64,000 nt of DNA from the NCBI GenBank assembly GCA_903813345.2, contig CAIIXF020000002.1, forward strand, positions 23,760,455 to 23,824,454, written 5' to 3'. The translations under genes and the position numbers were made by a program. Below are positions 1 to 13,500 of this stretch, in pieces (the first letter of the stretch is position 1; each line of letters opens with the position of its first letter). Source of the stretch: Owenia fusiformis. Its lineage: Eukaryota > Annelida > Polychaeta > Sabellida > Oweniidae. The notes under the pieces were generated by a model. It saw only the letters and a program-made list of their open reading frames with translations. It was not told the DNA's origin and ran no database searches.

Positions 1-1441
1 ACAGCTCCCCGACGAGCGTGCCCAAGGAAGTAAGAAAAGGACTTAAATATCACTCTGATCATGTGACTTGAAGTCTTTAAGTCCATACATGGCTATTTGT
101 AACTTCCTTCATAGACAAAATTCCTATTAATACGAGAGAAGGGCACATAGTTTTCTAGTTAGTAAGAATAGGACCTCTTGCCATTCAGAAAATAATTCTA
201 TCTTCCAAAAACAAACTTTCCATAATCTAGTGACCTTATCCTCAATGTTTAGCAGCATTGTTTTGTTTGCTGCAGAGGCAACTGAAATGATAATGTACCA
301 GACAGGGCTCGACCCTTACAAATCTTTTTATGCATTAGTATTCTTTCTTGTTGTTATGGTTTCTGGTGACATTCTTACTGATGCAATTTTTGGGATTTTT
401 GGAGTCCTTTTTATGGAGAGTATGGTCCTGTTTCTATTTTTACAACGTTTATAAGGAATCTGGTTTATTACCGGATGGAATTTTTGGGGTATATTTTTTG
501 TAAGGGCCACACTGGTATGTCAGTGAAACAAGAGCTAGTAGGAGATTTAAAGTATTCTTCCTAACATAGACCATTTCTAGCAACTTTGTGAACAACTTTT
601 GGAATATATATAACATGTAGAAAATATGGATTCAGTCAATGGAAATGCAAGCATGAACTTCATAAGACTAGAGTTCATAAATGTTCATGTGGAGATTATT
701 TGTGGATTACACATCTGAATTGAACAGAAAATGACATTCTATAAAGTTGTTATAAGCTTTTATTATTTTGTCATATACAAACCAATTAAAGGAATACGCT
801 ATTAGATGATACGACAGGGAAATCATACATCTATATTTGGATTATGGATATTATTTTAATTAATTTTCTAGTGAACAAAATATCATTCACAATGGAAAAA
901 GAGCTGCATATTTCTCCAGCAAATTAGAATTAAGTAAATTCATGGAACATAGACTGCTCTGTGTTGTTGTATATGATCATACCATAACAAATTAGTATAG
1001 GAAGTGAAAAGTGCCAAAACTGACTTTATTATCATGTAATGAAATCTCCCCTCTTGTTGGGATAAAGCTTACATCGGAGCCTAACATTCCTTTCAGATCA
1101 CTGGATTTATTAATAGGCTTCTTGATAAGTCATTCAGTTTTGGTTTACTTTCTAAAGTACAAGTTACATATAGTCATGTAATTTGTTGTTAAGTTTGTTC
1201 ATATATATGGTCATATAGGAGTGTATCTTATGTATTTTTGGAGTATTGCGTAGTGACATAAGATTAGATATGGAGCCCTACACATGAAGTAGATATATAT
1301 AAACTTTATACCAAAGTTTAAAATACAAAAAGGAGACATTGCTACCGATGTTACATCTGTGATCGCCATGGTGAATTAAAGGATTAACCTCAGGATTATG
1401 GATTATCAAGGATTTACTTGGGATTATCAAACAGATTGAAG
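1..1441. other. Upstream non-coding region of the CRACD-like gene
   Basis: No exon or RNA gene is recognised here. The short open frames (for example 230-454) are T-rich and hydrophobic, without splice context or a recognisable domain. A TATA-like stretch (atatatataaac) lies near 1293-1304, about 140 bases before the start codon of the first exon, and could be a core promoter. This is weak because the whole region is AT-rich. A three-codon upstream frame begins with ATG at about 1369. Confidence 0.4.
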
Positions 1442-1594
1442 ATGGGTTGTTTTTCCTGTTTAAGGTGCAAGGATAAAGAGCAGTGTAAAAATGAGGGAGA
1501 TAATGAGCCTACCAAAGAGAAAGGCACTCCCAAAGGAGACGAGGGAGCACCAAGGAAATCCTACTGGCCCAAGTGGCTATCAGGGAGGCCCGGG
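1442..1594 (+). CDS. CRACD-like exon 1, possible lipid-anchor N-terminus
   Basis: The ATG at 1442 opens 51 codons ending at a donor GGG|GTAAGC, phase 0. The product begins MGCFSCLRCKDKEQCK. Gly2 with Cys3, Cys6 and Cys9 resembles the myristoylation-plus-palmitoylation N-termini of Src-family kinases, so membrane attachment is plausible. The remainder is charged (repeated KE, EKGTPKGDEG) and ends KSYWPKWLSGRPG. The in-frame TTG codons upstream are not needed. Joining to downstream exons is inferred from phase compatibility. Confidence 0.6.
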
Positions 1595-4500
1595 GTAAGC
1601 TGCAGCCTGCATGGATGTTTTGCAGATTTGTGTTGCCCAAATGTTCTATTTACACGTACATAACTCTTGCATCAAGCCTTGTGTGTGCTGCAATCTCATC
1701 ATTCTCTATGCCACACAGACTGGATTTACTTTATGTTTCAGAGGCCAGCTTTTGCCAAGGGGGTTCACTTTTCAAAAAATTCCAGAGATTTTGACAAAAT
1801 CACTTGAAAAGGTGCTCAGAAGAGTGAAAAACTGCATTATTTTGAATGAAATTTTGGCCAGAACCCCCCCCCCCACCTCTGGCTATGGGCCTGGACCAGT
1901 AGTTAAACTAACAGAGAATCTTAGAAATGCTTACTGATTCAGGAAATACGAAATAGGATGTGGGAAGGAAGGGTGAGAATGTAACGGGGGCTTAATGCAA
2001 GACTCACATATCATAAGTATATGTATTTTACATGTAAATTACAAGCTTGATGGTTCTGCCATTGTTGCTTTATACCTTCACCTTTTATGTTGTTTTGTGC
2101 GTTCTTGTGTCTTGTTTATTACATGCTTAATGATGTTACTACTGATTCATACATCTTAGTTATTTGTAGGTGTAAACGTATGCCACGTGTGTTAATCTGT
2201 TTCAGTGAATCGTTAACATTTGTGCATGTCAGTTATTCATAGGGGGCTCCCCAAGGGATATGTGATAAGGCGACCTGGCCTCTAAAAATGTGACTAAATG
2301 GGACTTTGGAGTACTTAAAAACAAACAAATGTGACAAATCAATGCTTGCAAGTGACAATCTTGCACATTTATCGGGCTGACAAGAGTTTTGAGAGTGACA
2401 AAAATAGATAATCCGTTCTGAATATAAATTGATGCAAGTTAAGATGACTTATTCTAACCAGTAATCAAACAATGGAACATAACAGACTATTTAGTGCATT
2501 AATTACTTTGACTGACTAAAAAGGAATGAATCTGACAAAATATGACAAGTAAATTTTTAGTGTGACAAAGTGAGAATTTTGAAATCTTAAAAGTGACAAA
2601 AACGACCCCACTGCCCCCTCTTGGGGAGCCCTTCATAGTAAAGCTACAAGCCTTTGTGCCCCCCATAGTTCACCCCCCCCCCCCCGTATGAGAAGTTTTC
2701 ATACCTATGTAGTCAAGTAGTGGGAGGGGGTCACAGAGGCTTGTAGCTAGACTATTTTTATTCATAGTAATGCTTAACTTAGTTGTCCAGTTGATGCAAA
2801 ATAAAAAATGTACAGTAAAACCTGTCTTCAGTGAACACCTATGGAGCTATAAAAATGTGTTCACCATAGGTAGGTATTCACTACAGAGAGGCGATTTATA
2901 CAGAAGCCAGTGGAGCATGTACTGAGAAGAGGTGTTCACTAGACACAGGTTAAATAAATGAAAACAACAGGCAAAATTAATGGAAATTATAAATTCAACA
3001 TGGAAAAGTTGAAAAAGTCCCTTAAACTAAAAACAACGGCGATTTTGTGAAAACAACCAGTGAAAATCACCAGTTGCTTGCTGCTACTGAAGCCCCTGTC
3101 ACTAGAGAGATATGTTCACTAGACAGGTTTTACTGTATAATAAGATGAATTTATTGTCTATATTAGTATGCCTGTGTCAGTAGTATGTATGCTTCATATA
3201 GTAGAACATATGTCGGTATCTATATTAGAATATATCAGTATCCCCCCAGATGAATGTGTGTCAGTTTTATGAATGATTAACATGTGTCAATATTATTTAA
3301 GCATATCCCAGAATGTGTGTAAGTGTCATTTTTTTCGGGATGAAACAAAACCTTGCATTACTTGACTGCTTGAAAGATGAATTTTTTAATGTCATTTGAA
3401 TAATTTCATGTACATATGACCAGAGTTTGCCATTTGAAGTTATCTACCAGAGAGCCCCTTGAGAAATACAAGCATGTCAACATACCCTTATATTTTGGCA
3501 ATGGTTAACACAAAGGCCTCAGTCAATGTGAAGTTTGATAATGAAAATCAGTCAAGAGGTTTTTGGTCACTTTTTGATTATTAACTAATTTTTTGATTTT
3601 AGCAAAAAATGTGACTAAAAAACCTCAGACAAATCTTTTCTATGTTGTATCTCATCCCAAATCGATATAGAGTATAAAGACATGTTCACATTTAGAGAAA
3701 ATGCCAATTTAGACCTAATGGTAATTTTCCCATATGAAGCAGAATGTGTTGAATTAATATGCATGTATTTATGCACGATTAATAGGATAACCAGATAAGA
3801 TACACACATGTCACTGCCTTATTGATATGCATAGAAGAGATAGCTCACATAATTACTTATCTTAAGTAGTACACAGAGTGGTCAAAAATAAGCTTAGAAG
3901 TTATACACATGTTCAATAGATTGCGTAGTGATTAGTAAATATCTGTTTCTGTGAAATAACACAAATTTGGTTTAATGTCACCACTGCAGTTGGTATTCGG
4001 TGGTTGGTGTTTGGCATCTGTAACAAATGGCAGGTGTTGACATTTTGCATGTTAATGCTTTGTTGAAGTCTCGTTCCAAGTCTCTGAACCTATGGAGATC
4101 TTGACTCTATTTTCTCTGAATTTTTTACATATTATTATATTGGTTTAAGTGTTATTTGTTCTGTTTCCTTCTAGATTCTCTCATTTCAAGTGTTTTCATG
4201 ATCATCAGATGAGAGGAAATGTTTGAGAGGGGAGTCATGCAATCCAAGAGAAGAATCTGCGAATTGCTCAATATTACTAAACATTTTGATTTGTTGACAT
4301 AAATATTTACAGTTACTATGGTAACTTGGTCATAAAAAAGGAATATTGAGCAGGTCTGTCTGTCTAGGAGTCTGTGATCATGGTGGCCTGTTAGCATGGT
4401 TACGAATGAGTCTGTTGTCATGGAAATATTCATTGTTGCCACTCTGTAGGCATGATAATTTGAGGTCATGGCTGCCAGTCTGTGATCATGATAATCTAAT

Positions 4501-7500
4501 ATCATGGTTGCCAAGTCATGATAATGTTAAGATCATTGTTGTCAAAGGATGATTTGGTCATGATAGTCTGAGATCACGACTGCCAGTCTATGGTCATGAT
4601 AACCTGAGATCATGGCTGCCAGTCTGTGGTCATGATAACCTGTGATTTTATTTACTAGTAGTCATTTAACTTAAGGCATTTTCCTATTTACTGTAGCCAT
4701 TTAATGAATTTTAAGGCCACCAAGGCCATTACAAGCATTAAAAAAAGTATTATTAGATAACGAGTTTTTATCTACTTGGGCCCATTCCCTGGATAAAGGC
4801 ATAATTCCATGCATACCAAAAGGATAAACTAATAGTAGTTATTTTCTATTCATAGTTAATCTTAAGATAACAAGGGAAAAATAACCAGGTAATCTTAATT
4901 GATATCAACAAATGTGTTCATAATTACACATCTCAGAGTCGTGTTTAAAATACAAATTACAAGATAAAAGAGAGAAATTGACAAGAAATAAAGTTATTAT
5001 AGGCTTGAATTTGACACTCTATAGAAATGTGAGAAAATCATAGAGAATTAACAGAGAAAAGACATGGAAATAACTCGAGTTATATTTTAGCATTACAGTT
5101 TGCATAACAGCTGCTGATAACATGAATAAATGTTTTGTTCACTATTTTTAGTCATTTACATAAATTAACATGTTTTTCTATGTAATTTATTTTAACATGT
5201 GTTCACTATTAGTTTTTGCATTTCCTGTGTATGCTTTGTTTGCATCTGTTTATCAGTGTTCGGCACTCCCCCTGGGTCAGTTACCAGGCCCTACCCTAGA
5301 CATATCTACTCCTACCCCTAGGTCATACCACAACCCCTCATTCGATTCTAGTGAATGGGTCCAGCACCCTGGTACATCCTGGGGATCTACACTCCCCTCC
5401 ATAAATTTGGCAACTGAAAGTTTTGGATAGCATGTTACAGTCTGTCAGTGTTTGCATCAAAATGTTGTTCTTTAATTACGAAAGTTTGGAATTCATGAAT
5501 TTGATGAATTTTTTAAATTGGCAAACATGCTTTGTAATAAGTGATCTAAAAGAAAACTTGTGGTTGCCAAATTTATTGAGTAGAGTGTACCCCTATGTCG
5601 GTTTCATAACTCCCAACCTTCACTCAGAACATTTAGAGATAATAACCTTTTTGGAATTAACAATAGATTTAAGTAGATTGGTCTGCTTTAACAATAACCT
5701 TTACTTCACCATCCTATGTTTTAATACTGTAGTGATGCACTTATATGTAATATAGAACGAATTGAGCATTTGACTCAAAGATGTACTTAACAAACTATAG
5801 TGATTTAGTGAAATGATATATAACACATATTCTGTACTTTAACATGTACTTTTAGTGAAATTTAACAATTTACATTTACATTTGGCCACTACCACAGACC
5901 ATAACTGTCGTTCACATCATCATAAATGGTTGATGGATCCATTTTGATAAGTTAACAGCAGTAATGGTCATCTAGGTGGTACAGTACACATCTTTCACAT
6001 TTTGAAGGTTTATGGGGGTAGAATGGTGTCAGTAGAGTTAATCTGCATTTAAACAATAAGTTATAGTTTTGCCCTCAAAATTGGAAAGGTGCTCAAATGC
6101 CAAGCTTTGTTGTAAAATCTAACACTAGATGGCACTACAATTGCAGAGTGAATTATTCCAAAAGATCGCAGCACGTCATAACTCTGATGACGATGGTCTC
6201 CCAGGCAGCCCTAGCAACCCTCCCTTGACAACTGTTGATGTCTTATATGGTGGTAGTCTTCAGGTACTTTCCTCTGTCTCCATGGTAACAACATCAAACC
6301 CTTGCAAAACATTGCATTTGGTTTTGAAATATTAATTATAGGTAAAGACTACAGATTGCTAGTCTAATATATAGTCTAAAATATTTGAACCAAAACAATA
6401 TTTTGCAAGGATATAAACCTGATCTATAGATACAAAGTTAACATAAAATTCTTCCTCATTTTACTTTTCCATCTTACATAATAAATCACATGATGAAATA
6501 TTCATGTTTTCGCAGAGATTTGTTTGTATCTGTACATTAAGGGCAATTGCGCAGACCCCCACATGCATCAATCAATCTCACGACAAACATTTGTTTCTCT
6601 TTATCTGACAATTACTTGTCCTGCATTTCATTTTTCAAATTTCAGCTAAATAAATCAAAATAAAATCGCCATTGCTCTTAGTAGGAACTATTTATTGATA
6701 TTAGATTCTACCATTTAGTTTTAACATTCAACCAGTATTCATGTTCCATTCGACCATTTGTCATAAAATCCACTACACCAATTTACCCTCGGGGTTTACA
6801 TATTTTAGCCCTTCCCCTTTTCACCCTCCCCCTCCCTTTATATTCAAGCCCCCATTCTTTTGTTACCAACAAACTCCACTATTTCTATGTCGGGTTTTGT
6901 CTCTGGAAGCTATCTGCATTTTTATGTTTGTATATGAGTATTCATATTTGTTGTTTATATATTTTGTTGTTATTTTCAAACATTTTTGTTATATTTATTT
7001 TTACATATATTTTGCCGAGGTGCATTTCAAGGTCATCTCAAAATATTATTGATAGGGACAAATCATATTAGTATTTAATAATCAAGACTTGGCTATTTGG
7101 TATTTTTCAAAAAATATTTTCAGTTCTAGTAATATGCATTTCTGAAGCTGTATAAGTGTCAAAGAAATGAGGTTTTATAGAATAGAGAATGGTTTGTTTT
7201 AAACAATATAATCATTGTATCATAAAATAGATGGCGTATGTGGCTAACATTTCAATTAGTACTGAGATATCTAGTAATATATTTAATCCAAAGATATAAT
7301 AGTCTGCTTCTTCTTTTATAGTCTTTTAATATTAATGTAAAGGTTTCTTATACTTTATGATTGTAGATATTCTAAAGATTCTAAAGTTTAAAATATAATT
7401 CACAGTTAGCTCGGCAATGTATTTGGTAAATATTGTATCGCACAATGTCAGATAAAAACTGGTCAATATGCCTTAAAGTCGGTATCTTGGACAATTTTGG

Positions 7501-10500
7501 AAAAAGCAACAAACTATTCCACACCTTTTTGTCCATGGTGAAACTCCAATATATGATTTTTTCTATTGTACTTTTGATATCAATATCAAATCATAATCAT
7601 TGAAAATGATACATCTGTAATTGAAATTATAGGAAATTTGCATTAAAGGGGCCCAATGTTTTTATCGCACTTTGAAAAAGTGCTATATTGTCGTCGTCTT
7701 GTTACAGAATGTTTTCAATAATTGGTTTAAGAGAGAAAAATTGTTGAATTCAGTTAACCATATCGATACATATCCTTTGCATTAAAGGGGCCCCTTCTGA
7801 TTCTAAATATACCAAAATTAAAAATAATTCAGAATAACTTATAACTGGCACCATTAGTAAACATGGTTCCATATAACATTTCTTTTCTGTAAATATTAGA
7901 GTTTGAATAAGAAGTCCATACTCCCTTAGAAATGCACATGCCATGCAGCTTAATTACTTACCCATTAATGCCTTGATTTTCATGAAAGAAACTTTTCATT
8001 TGACAATAATTTAGAGACCAAACTCTTTCAATGGTAATTTTGGTAATTCAGTCCTTATATAAATCAATCCCCATCATGATAACAATTAAAACCATTCGAA
8101 AAAACAAATACTAATTTTTTGCGAGAGAAAGCTAATTCTGAATCCCATTATCCATTAATTGGATTCTAAATTATGCCATTCAGCTTGCATGTTGAAACAA
8201 AAGTGTTAATTACAGGAGGTTACCATTATTCTAACTACAGTAAATCTACTAGAAGTCTCTTAGATTATTAGAAACACAGGGAAGCTGTCCGAGTGTTTTT
8301 CCGCATATCATTGTTAAAATAATGAATTTATGTGATTTTCAAGTCACGATGTATTTATATAAGGATTGGGCTATTTTATGATGATTGTAATATGAGGGTA
8401 TAGGATTGTTATTATGGAATTAAACATTTTTATTTCACAAAACGTAAGGGTTCAAAAGTAGCTCTTCAATATGCCAATTCACAATCCAACAGTGCAGTAA
8501 AGTACAAAAAATCCATATCTAAAAGACTTGAGATTTTTCATCGATAACTCTATTGAAGAGATTAGATATTTTTCAACATGTGTTAAAGCTGATTTTACAA
8601 TAGACAAGAATAAATGATTGCATCGGTTGAGCACTATCAGATCATCAGCGGAAATATAGCAAATTCTCAGCAATTCTACGACTGTGATTTCATAGAAGGA
8701 CTCGGACCCTACAAAAAACCAAAGTAGTAAGTTACTCGTTAGCCATTGATTTACAATATCTAAAGAAAAACCAAGGAAAAAGGTCAACATAGTTAAGCAT
8801 ATTAAGACCTGAATCATAGTATAAGCTGATATCAGTAGATGTAATTAGTAAAAATAAGTACATGTAATAAGATGAAAAAATGATTGGGCTATTTTCTATA
8901 ATTTGATCGCCATGGTTACGATAACATATTGATATAACCTTGCCTGACTTATCAACATAGAAACAATAGGAGATATGGCAATGAATTAATTTCTCTTTGC
9001 TATATGTCAACCTGTCAACCATACATCATCGTTTACTGTTTGCTAATAACAGTATTGAGATGGTGAATCAGCTTGCTTCAAGTCTGTACCTCCCCCCCCC
9101 CCATTGTACTTCACATACATAACACTGGTGAAGTAGACAAGAGGGGGGGGTCCAGGGTCTTCAGCAAAACTTTAAGTAGAATCATATCTCCGCATTTGCA
9201 ATTGCATTGTGGGTCCCTCAGCCTCCTCTGCCTCAGGAGAGAATGGGCAAAATTGAGATCATGCAAAACATTGATATTTCCAAGACTCAGGAATTTATTG
9301 ATTCCATACTTGATATTAAGTATGGCATTCATCAATATGTAGTAACCTATGTTGAATAACTTCATTATCTCATGAAGCACCTACTTGTCATGTCTTATTA
9401 AATGAGATTATTCAATTATTTTTATTCAGTCCTTTAATTAGAGTTAAATGAAGAATCAGAAATATAGAATGGGATTGCAAGTGACATTAATGGTCCATAA
9501 GATTCTAAGTTAGCTAGATGCAATGTAAATGCAGATATTCACATTATTTTAATAGGTGCAAATTTTACACCCAGTGATTTCCTTTAAATCATGTACAATA
9601 TGTTGAATTTCTCAAAAAATTTCCAATTCAAGGAATGAAATTCGCTTTGCTGAAATTGAGACATTTGAAGTTGTGATATTTTTCCGATGCAAAAGTCAGT
9701 TTCATGTGTAATCTGAATTATAAAAATAATGATCTTCTAATAAAGATAATAATTATCTTTGAAATACTGATATCAAGAGTATCAAGTTTTTCAGTATAGT
9801 ATAGCATATTAGTATGATATAACCTTTATTTCTATAACATGATAATATGTGCATACAGTAAAACCTTTGTGTGCCAACATCTTGAAATGCAAATATGTTT
9901 TTTGGTCCCAACTTTGTATGTTGTGCGTTTGACTTCACTTTTTTCAGACCTTCTAAGTGTAAACACCTTCAAGTATGGATACCTTTAAGTATGAACACCT
10001 CTCTGAGTATGAATCAGTTTCTTTGTAAACACCTCTTGATATGACCACCTTTCAGTATACACACCTTTCAGTATGAACAACTCTAAATGTGAACACCTTT
10101 TAGTATGAACGTATATGAGTACTAATTCATCTCAGGATATATACCAACTTGCTCATGAAGTATTCACATTAAACAGGTTTCGCTGTATTGCATTGTTTAT
10201 CCGACACCTAATTGGTTCTGTCATTGTATCTCTAACATGAATATTAGACTTTATATATAATATGTCAGGGGCAAAATACTATAGGTTGGTAACATATGAA
10301 ATTATCATGAGATCACTGTTGCTGAAATAATTATTACAAAATGTTACAAAAATATTACGTGAACCACAAACCAAACAATTATTGAGCTTGTAATATTAAT
10401 TTACAATTTTCTATAGATTCAAATATGCATTTATAAATATCAGCCTAAATTTTATAATGTTGAATTGTCGTTTTTCAGTACTAGTCATATCCTGAATTAT

Positions 10501-13500
10501 GACGGGTGTGGTAGATCCAGGGAGGGCACTATATTGAAAATAATAACTCATCATACGGTTGAAACAAATAGTTGACATAAAGGGATATTTATCTGAGAAT
10601 CATAGTGTTTTGAGAGGATTAGCTTGTATAGATAAAGATCAGTTGTTATTTGTGACGTGTGTTTGCGAAGAGATCATGTACAGGTGCCAACATGCGGGGT
10701 GTTTTCACTTCTACCTGGAGAAAACCAGCACAGTAAGTCATCTTCAATACAAAATTTAAAAACGATGTATTTGACTCTAAAAAAATGGAAAAAGTGAAAT
10801 AATTTGCTAATAATATTGTTTAATCTCTTTTATCAGAGGAAACATTTTAATTTGTAATATGGTTAACTGATTAAGGTCAAATGCCATCTAGAAATTTGAA
10901 AATATCCAATTAAGTTTGATCTATTAAATTTTTATTGTTTTTAAAATTGATACTGGTCTGTTTTCCTGGCTTCAAGCGACAGTGTAGAGGTATAAATAGT
11001 TTATTGTTTTCACCCTAGAGATCAATGACCTGTCAATTTGTTCAACTGTTAATTATCCAAACGAACGAAGTTCTGTAGGGATATAGTGAAGCCCTCCATC
11101 CGTCCGTCAGTCTCAGTCCGTCAGTCAGTCCATCCGTCTGTCCGGAAGATAACTCAAATACTAGTCAACAGATTTTCTTCATATTTGGTGGAAAGATGTA
11201 CATTGGTAAACAGTTTTATGGAAAAAATTGTTTTTTCAAGATGGCCGCCAGTTTAAAAATGGCGGGAATTTTTCGCAAAAATCTTATGTTTTTCATTTTA
11301 AACCAAAATAATAAATATTATTATTTGAAATTTTGGTAGTATATTAACAACATCTATCTATTTCACATATATCCCGGGTTTTTCACCCTGACCCCCAGGG
11401 GCCGTAAATGAGGATCGAGAAAACAGGAATTTGCGTTAATTTTGAGATGTTTTTGAAGTATAGCTTTATTATACTCAAATGAAAGGAAATTTAGAGTAGA
11501 TTGCAAATATTGTAACGTTTTTCTGATTCGGGCCTCAAAAAATTAAAAAATGGCCGCCTAATGTGGGATTTCACAATTGTTTTCTGATCTCTTAAAAGTA
11601 TGGCTATATTATACTCAAATTGAAGGTATTTCAGAGTAGATCACAATTATGGCATTGTTTTTCTGATTTGCGCCTCTGAAAATTCAAAATGGCTGACTAG
11701 AGCAGAAATTCGCCATTACTTAGAGTTATCTTGAAAGTATGGTTACATGATACTTCAAGGATTTAAAATATTTATTGAAGGTAAGAATAGATGGTAAATA
11801 TTACATTTTGACTGTACAGATTGATAATTTATATAGTGTTCGTTGGGATTTGCTACTCCGCGGAGTTACCATTTTCTAGTTAGTTCACCTGTCAATTTAT
11901 TCACCTGTTAATTTTGTCTGGATACAGTGTTTTGTTTTTACTATCAAGTTAATATTCTGAGCATAAATCTATGTACAAAATTGATTTTTTAAAATTAATA
12001 TTTGGATATTTTTTTCAGATCAGTTGTAATTTAAAATGTACCTTTATAAGGCAGGCCAAATACAAAAAATAACCTGATTTACCCATGGGCTTCCTTATGA
12101 ACCTCATTCCCAAAATTGTTCCACTTTTACCACTTTAAGGCAAGCATATTGGATGAATAACGTATATTCACCTGTTATTGCATATACACTTTTCAAGAAT
12201 TTGATTTCACATCTGAAAAGAAAGCTTCACATACAATTATTATCACAACTTGGCTCTGAATTAAAGGGTATTACCAAATGCAAGACACAATACACTACTT
12301 GTAACTGCTATAAATAATCCATTACATAGTGCAGTATTATGTAAAGATTTTTAATTAACACTCCATGTCATTTAAATTAATTAAGCTTGTTGCTTGCTGA
12401 TATCAATGCAATACAGTGATTGATTTGTGTATATGTGGTGTACAATGTCTATGTTTATTACACATTTTGGTGGGGACGTCATATAGCAATCAAAAGTTGG
12501 TTAATTAAACATTGGCTTTCATTATATTGAGGAGTCTCTATTGAAGGATTATATAGTTTATGAACGTTAAAACAAGACCAAGATGACAGAGTTTAATTTT
12601 CAATGCATGTTTGAGAAATTCGAGCCACCATCTGGATTTAAAAGAGATGCGTTTCTTGGAAATAGCTTAGCAAATGCTTGCCCAAAATTGGACGATAATA
12701 CTACAAAGAGGAATACAGTAAAAGCTAAACCTAACATTCAAGGACCAAAGCCCAAAGTAGCTTCAAAATCCGAAGCTTTTGGATCAAAATCTATTCAAGG
12801 ATCAAAATCTTTTGCTGTAGCTTCAGAATCCACAGCTTCAAAATCCAAAGATGTTGCATCTAAACCTAGTATTCAAGGATCAAAACTCACAGCTGTAGCT
12901 TCAAAATCCATAGCTGTGGCTTCAAAATCTACAGCTTTAGCGTCAAAATCTACAGCTTTAGCTTCAAAATCATCAGCTATAGTAACACAGTCCAAAGCTG
13001 TGGTATCTAAACGATCTGCATCATTTGGAGATAAACTGGCTGCTAAGAAGGCCGTGTCATTTTCATTGGAGACAATCCAAATTGATGCCCATAGTAAAGT
13101 ATATAAGATGGTACATATCTATACTTATAGTCGTTTTGTTAAAGCTCTAGTGTTGTCCCCTCCCCTCTTCCTTCCCTCTTTTCCTTCCTCGAGCAATTTT
13201 TAATGATTGATAGTTTGTAGTTTGTGGAAGAGGGATGAGGAATAGAGGGAGGAAGCAGGGGATTAAGTGAGGGAGGAGGCATGGGAGGAAAGGGGGAAGA
13301 GAGAGGACGAGGAGGGGGATTGATTCAAAAAATTTTTTATATCTTTACAATAATTCTCATTTCAGTTGTCAGGAAGGCATTTTCACTCTAATGTTATTAA
13401 ACATGATTTAGCAATTTGGACAGTGTGAACACTTCATTGGAGGCCCAGAGCACAGTAATAACTTTTGAGATAAACCTCCCTGTTAAAGAATTAAAATTAA

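Larger units (their letters stand above)
1595..5256 (+). other. Intron with several MITEs and a 36-bp-type repeat array
   Basis: No coding sequence is recognised. The intron carries a decayed GGGGGTTC-type MITE (1741-1896), two adjacent elements flanked by TTCATAG (2243-2631 and 2642-2760), an ACAGTAAAACCT-type element (2811-3137), a dispersed repeat (3974-4064) and an imperfect tandem array (4366-4650). The stretch 4660-5256 is AT-rich with nothing notable. Confidence 0.6.
6264..12582 (+). other. Long intron, mostly unannotated
   Basis: AT-rich intronic sequence. It holds a 15-bp direct repeat (gcattaaaggggccc at about 7640 and 7779), facing C and G runs near 9090-9155, an ACAGTAAAACCT element (9854-10187) and a CCGTCCGTC-type element (about 11050-11880). 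An open frame at 10547-10730 ends at a good-looking donor (CACA|GTAAGT) and encodes a Cys-rich stretch, but no acceptor keeps that frame open, so it is not called as an exon. No other coding signal was found. Confidence 0.5.

Noticed and set aside
230-454. 74-codon hydrophobic frame upstream of the CRACD-like gene
   Set aside because: T-rich, no homology recognised, no clear splice sites; consistent with chance.
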